From contig JAGWMQ010000014.1 of the NCBI GenBank assembly GCA_028873125.1, positions 1 through 45,124 on the forward strand: DNA of 45,124 nucleotides, in the 5' to 3' direction. Position 1 is the stretch's first letter; each line of letters begins with the position of its first letter. Positions 45,073-45,124 of the stretch are shown in pieces. A program made the translations under genes and the position numbers. Under the pieces are notes generated by a model. The model was not told the origin of the DNA. It worked only from the letters and a program-made list of their open reading frames with translations, and ran no database searches. Source of the stretch: Verrucomicrobiota bacterium (GTDB lineage Bacteria; Verrucomicrobiota; Verrucomicrobiia; Limisphaerales; UBA11358).

Positions 45073-45124
45073 CGCCTTCGCGCGCGAGCAATCTGCGCTT
45101 CCAATCCAATCCGCCGCCAAATCC

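Overview
The window looks like a chromosomal segment of a GC-rich member of the Verrucomicrobiota, probably near Pedosphaera/Limisphaera. The basis is inference from several markers: a VPDSG-CTERM sorting tail (1440-1524), a GFTLIELL pseudopilin with an H-X9-DG tail (18814-19722), large secreted LamG/Ig-like and HAF-repeat proteins, and many secreted glycoside hydrolases. No rRNA is present to confirm the taxonomy.

Layout. Positions 1-5500 are an accessory, partly decayed region. It holds a small membrane-protein gene ending in an attC-like hairpin, a VPDSG-CTERM protein with a stray copy of its own 3' tail upstream, fragments of dead genes, a HAF-repeat secreted protein whose 5' leader is duplicated after its stop, and a second attC-like hairpin. 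A CAT-anticodon tRNA (5522-5597), a tyrosine recombinase (minus strand, 5778-7256) and a 5'-truncated tRNA copy (7351-7410) look like a tiny integrated element.

Positions 7575-18575 form a co-directional glycan-use locus: GH29 alpha-L-fucosidase, LacI-type regulator, clan GH-D (GH36/GH27-like) glycosidase, six-hairpin glycosidase, ROK-like sugar kinase, N-acetylhexosamine 1-kinase-like enzyme and a UDP-sugar 4-epimerase. The last six genes are tightly spaced. A fossil of another secreted enzyme lies between the six-hairpin gene and the ROK-like kinase. The likely job is trimming fucosylated/galactosylated glycans outside the cytoplasm and feeding the released sugars into nucleotide-sugar metabolism.

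Positions 18.6-27.8 kb hold a pseudopilin gene with palindromic operator-like sites upstream, a PIG-L deacetylase, a LuxR-type regulator with a weak receiver, a ferredoxin, a Xer recombinase, a Spy-like protein, acpS-pdxJ-lipoprotein on the minus strand, and a VanZ-like protein. Next come a LamG protein without a signal peptide, pyrF, a GH79-like hydrolase, a deoxyhypusine-synthase-like protein lacking the catalytic lysine, an FHA/zinc protein, and uvrA with two repeat-derived in-frame insertions. A 45-codon remnant of yajQ, a beta-CASP metallo-beta-lactamase protein, two small membrane proteins, a UbiA-type prenyltransferase, a four-helix-bundle (S23/IVP) gene flanked by inverted repeats, ubiX, an N-acetylmuramoyl-L-alanine amidase and a sugar-nucleotide epimerase close the window.

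The most interesting themes are repeat-driven remodelling (palindromic repeats inside uvrA, the repeat-flanked IVP gene, attC-like sites without an integrase, the tRNA-fragment element, truncated yajQ) and the combined fucosidase/NahK/epimerase glycan locus. No CRISPR array, complete insertion sequence, prophage or replication origin was seen.
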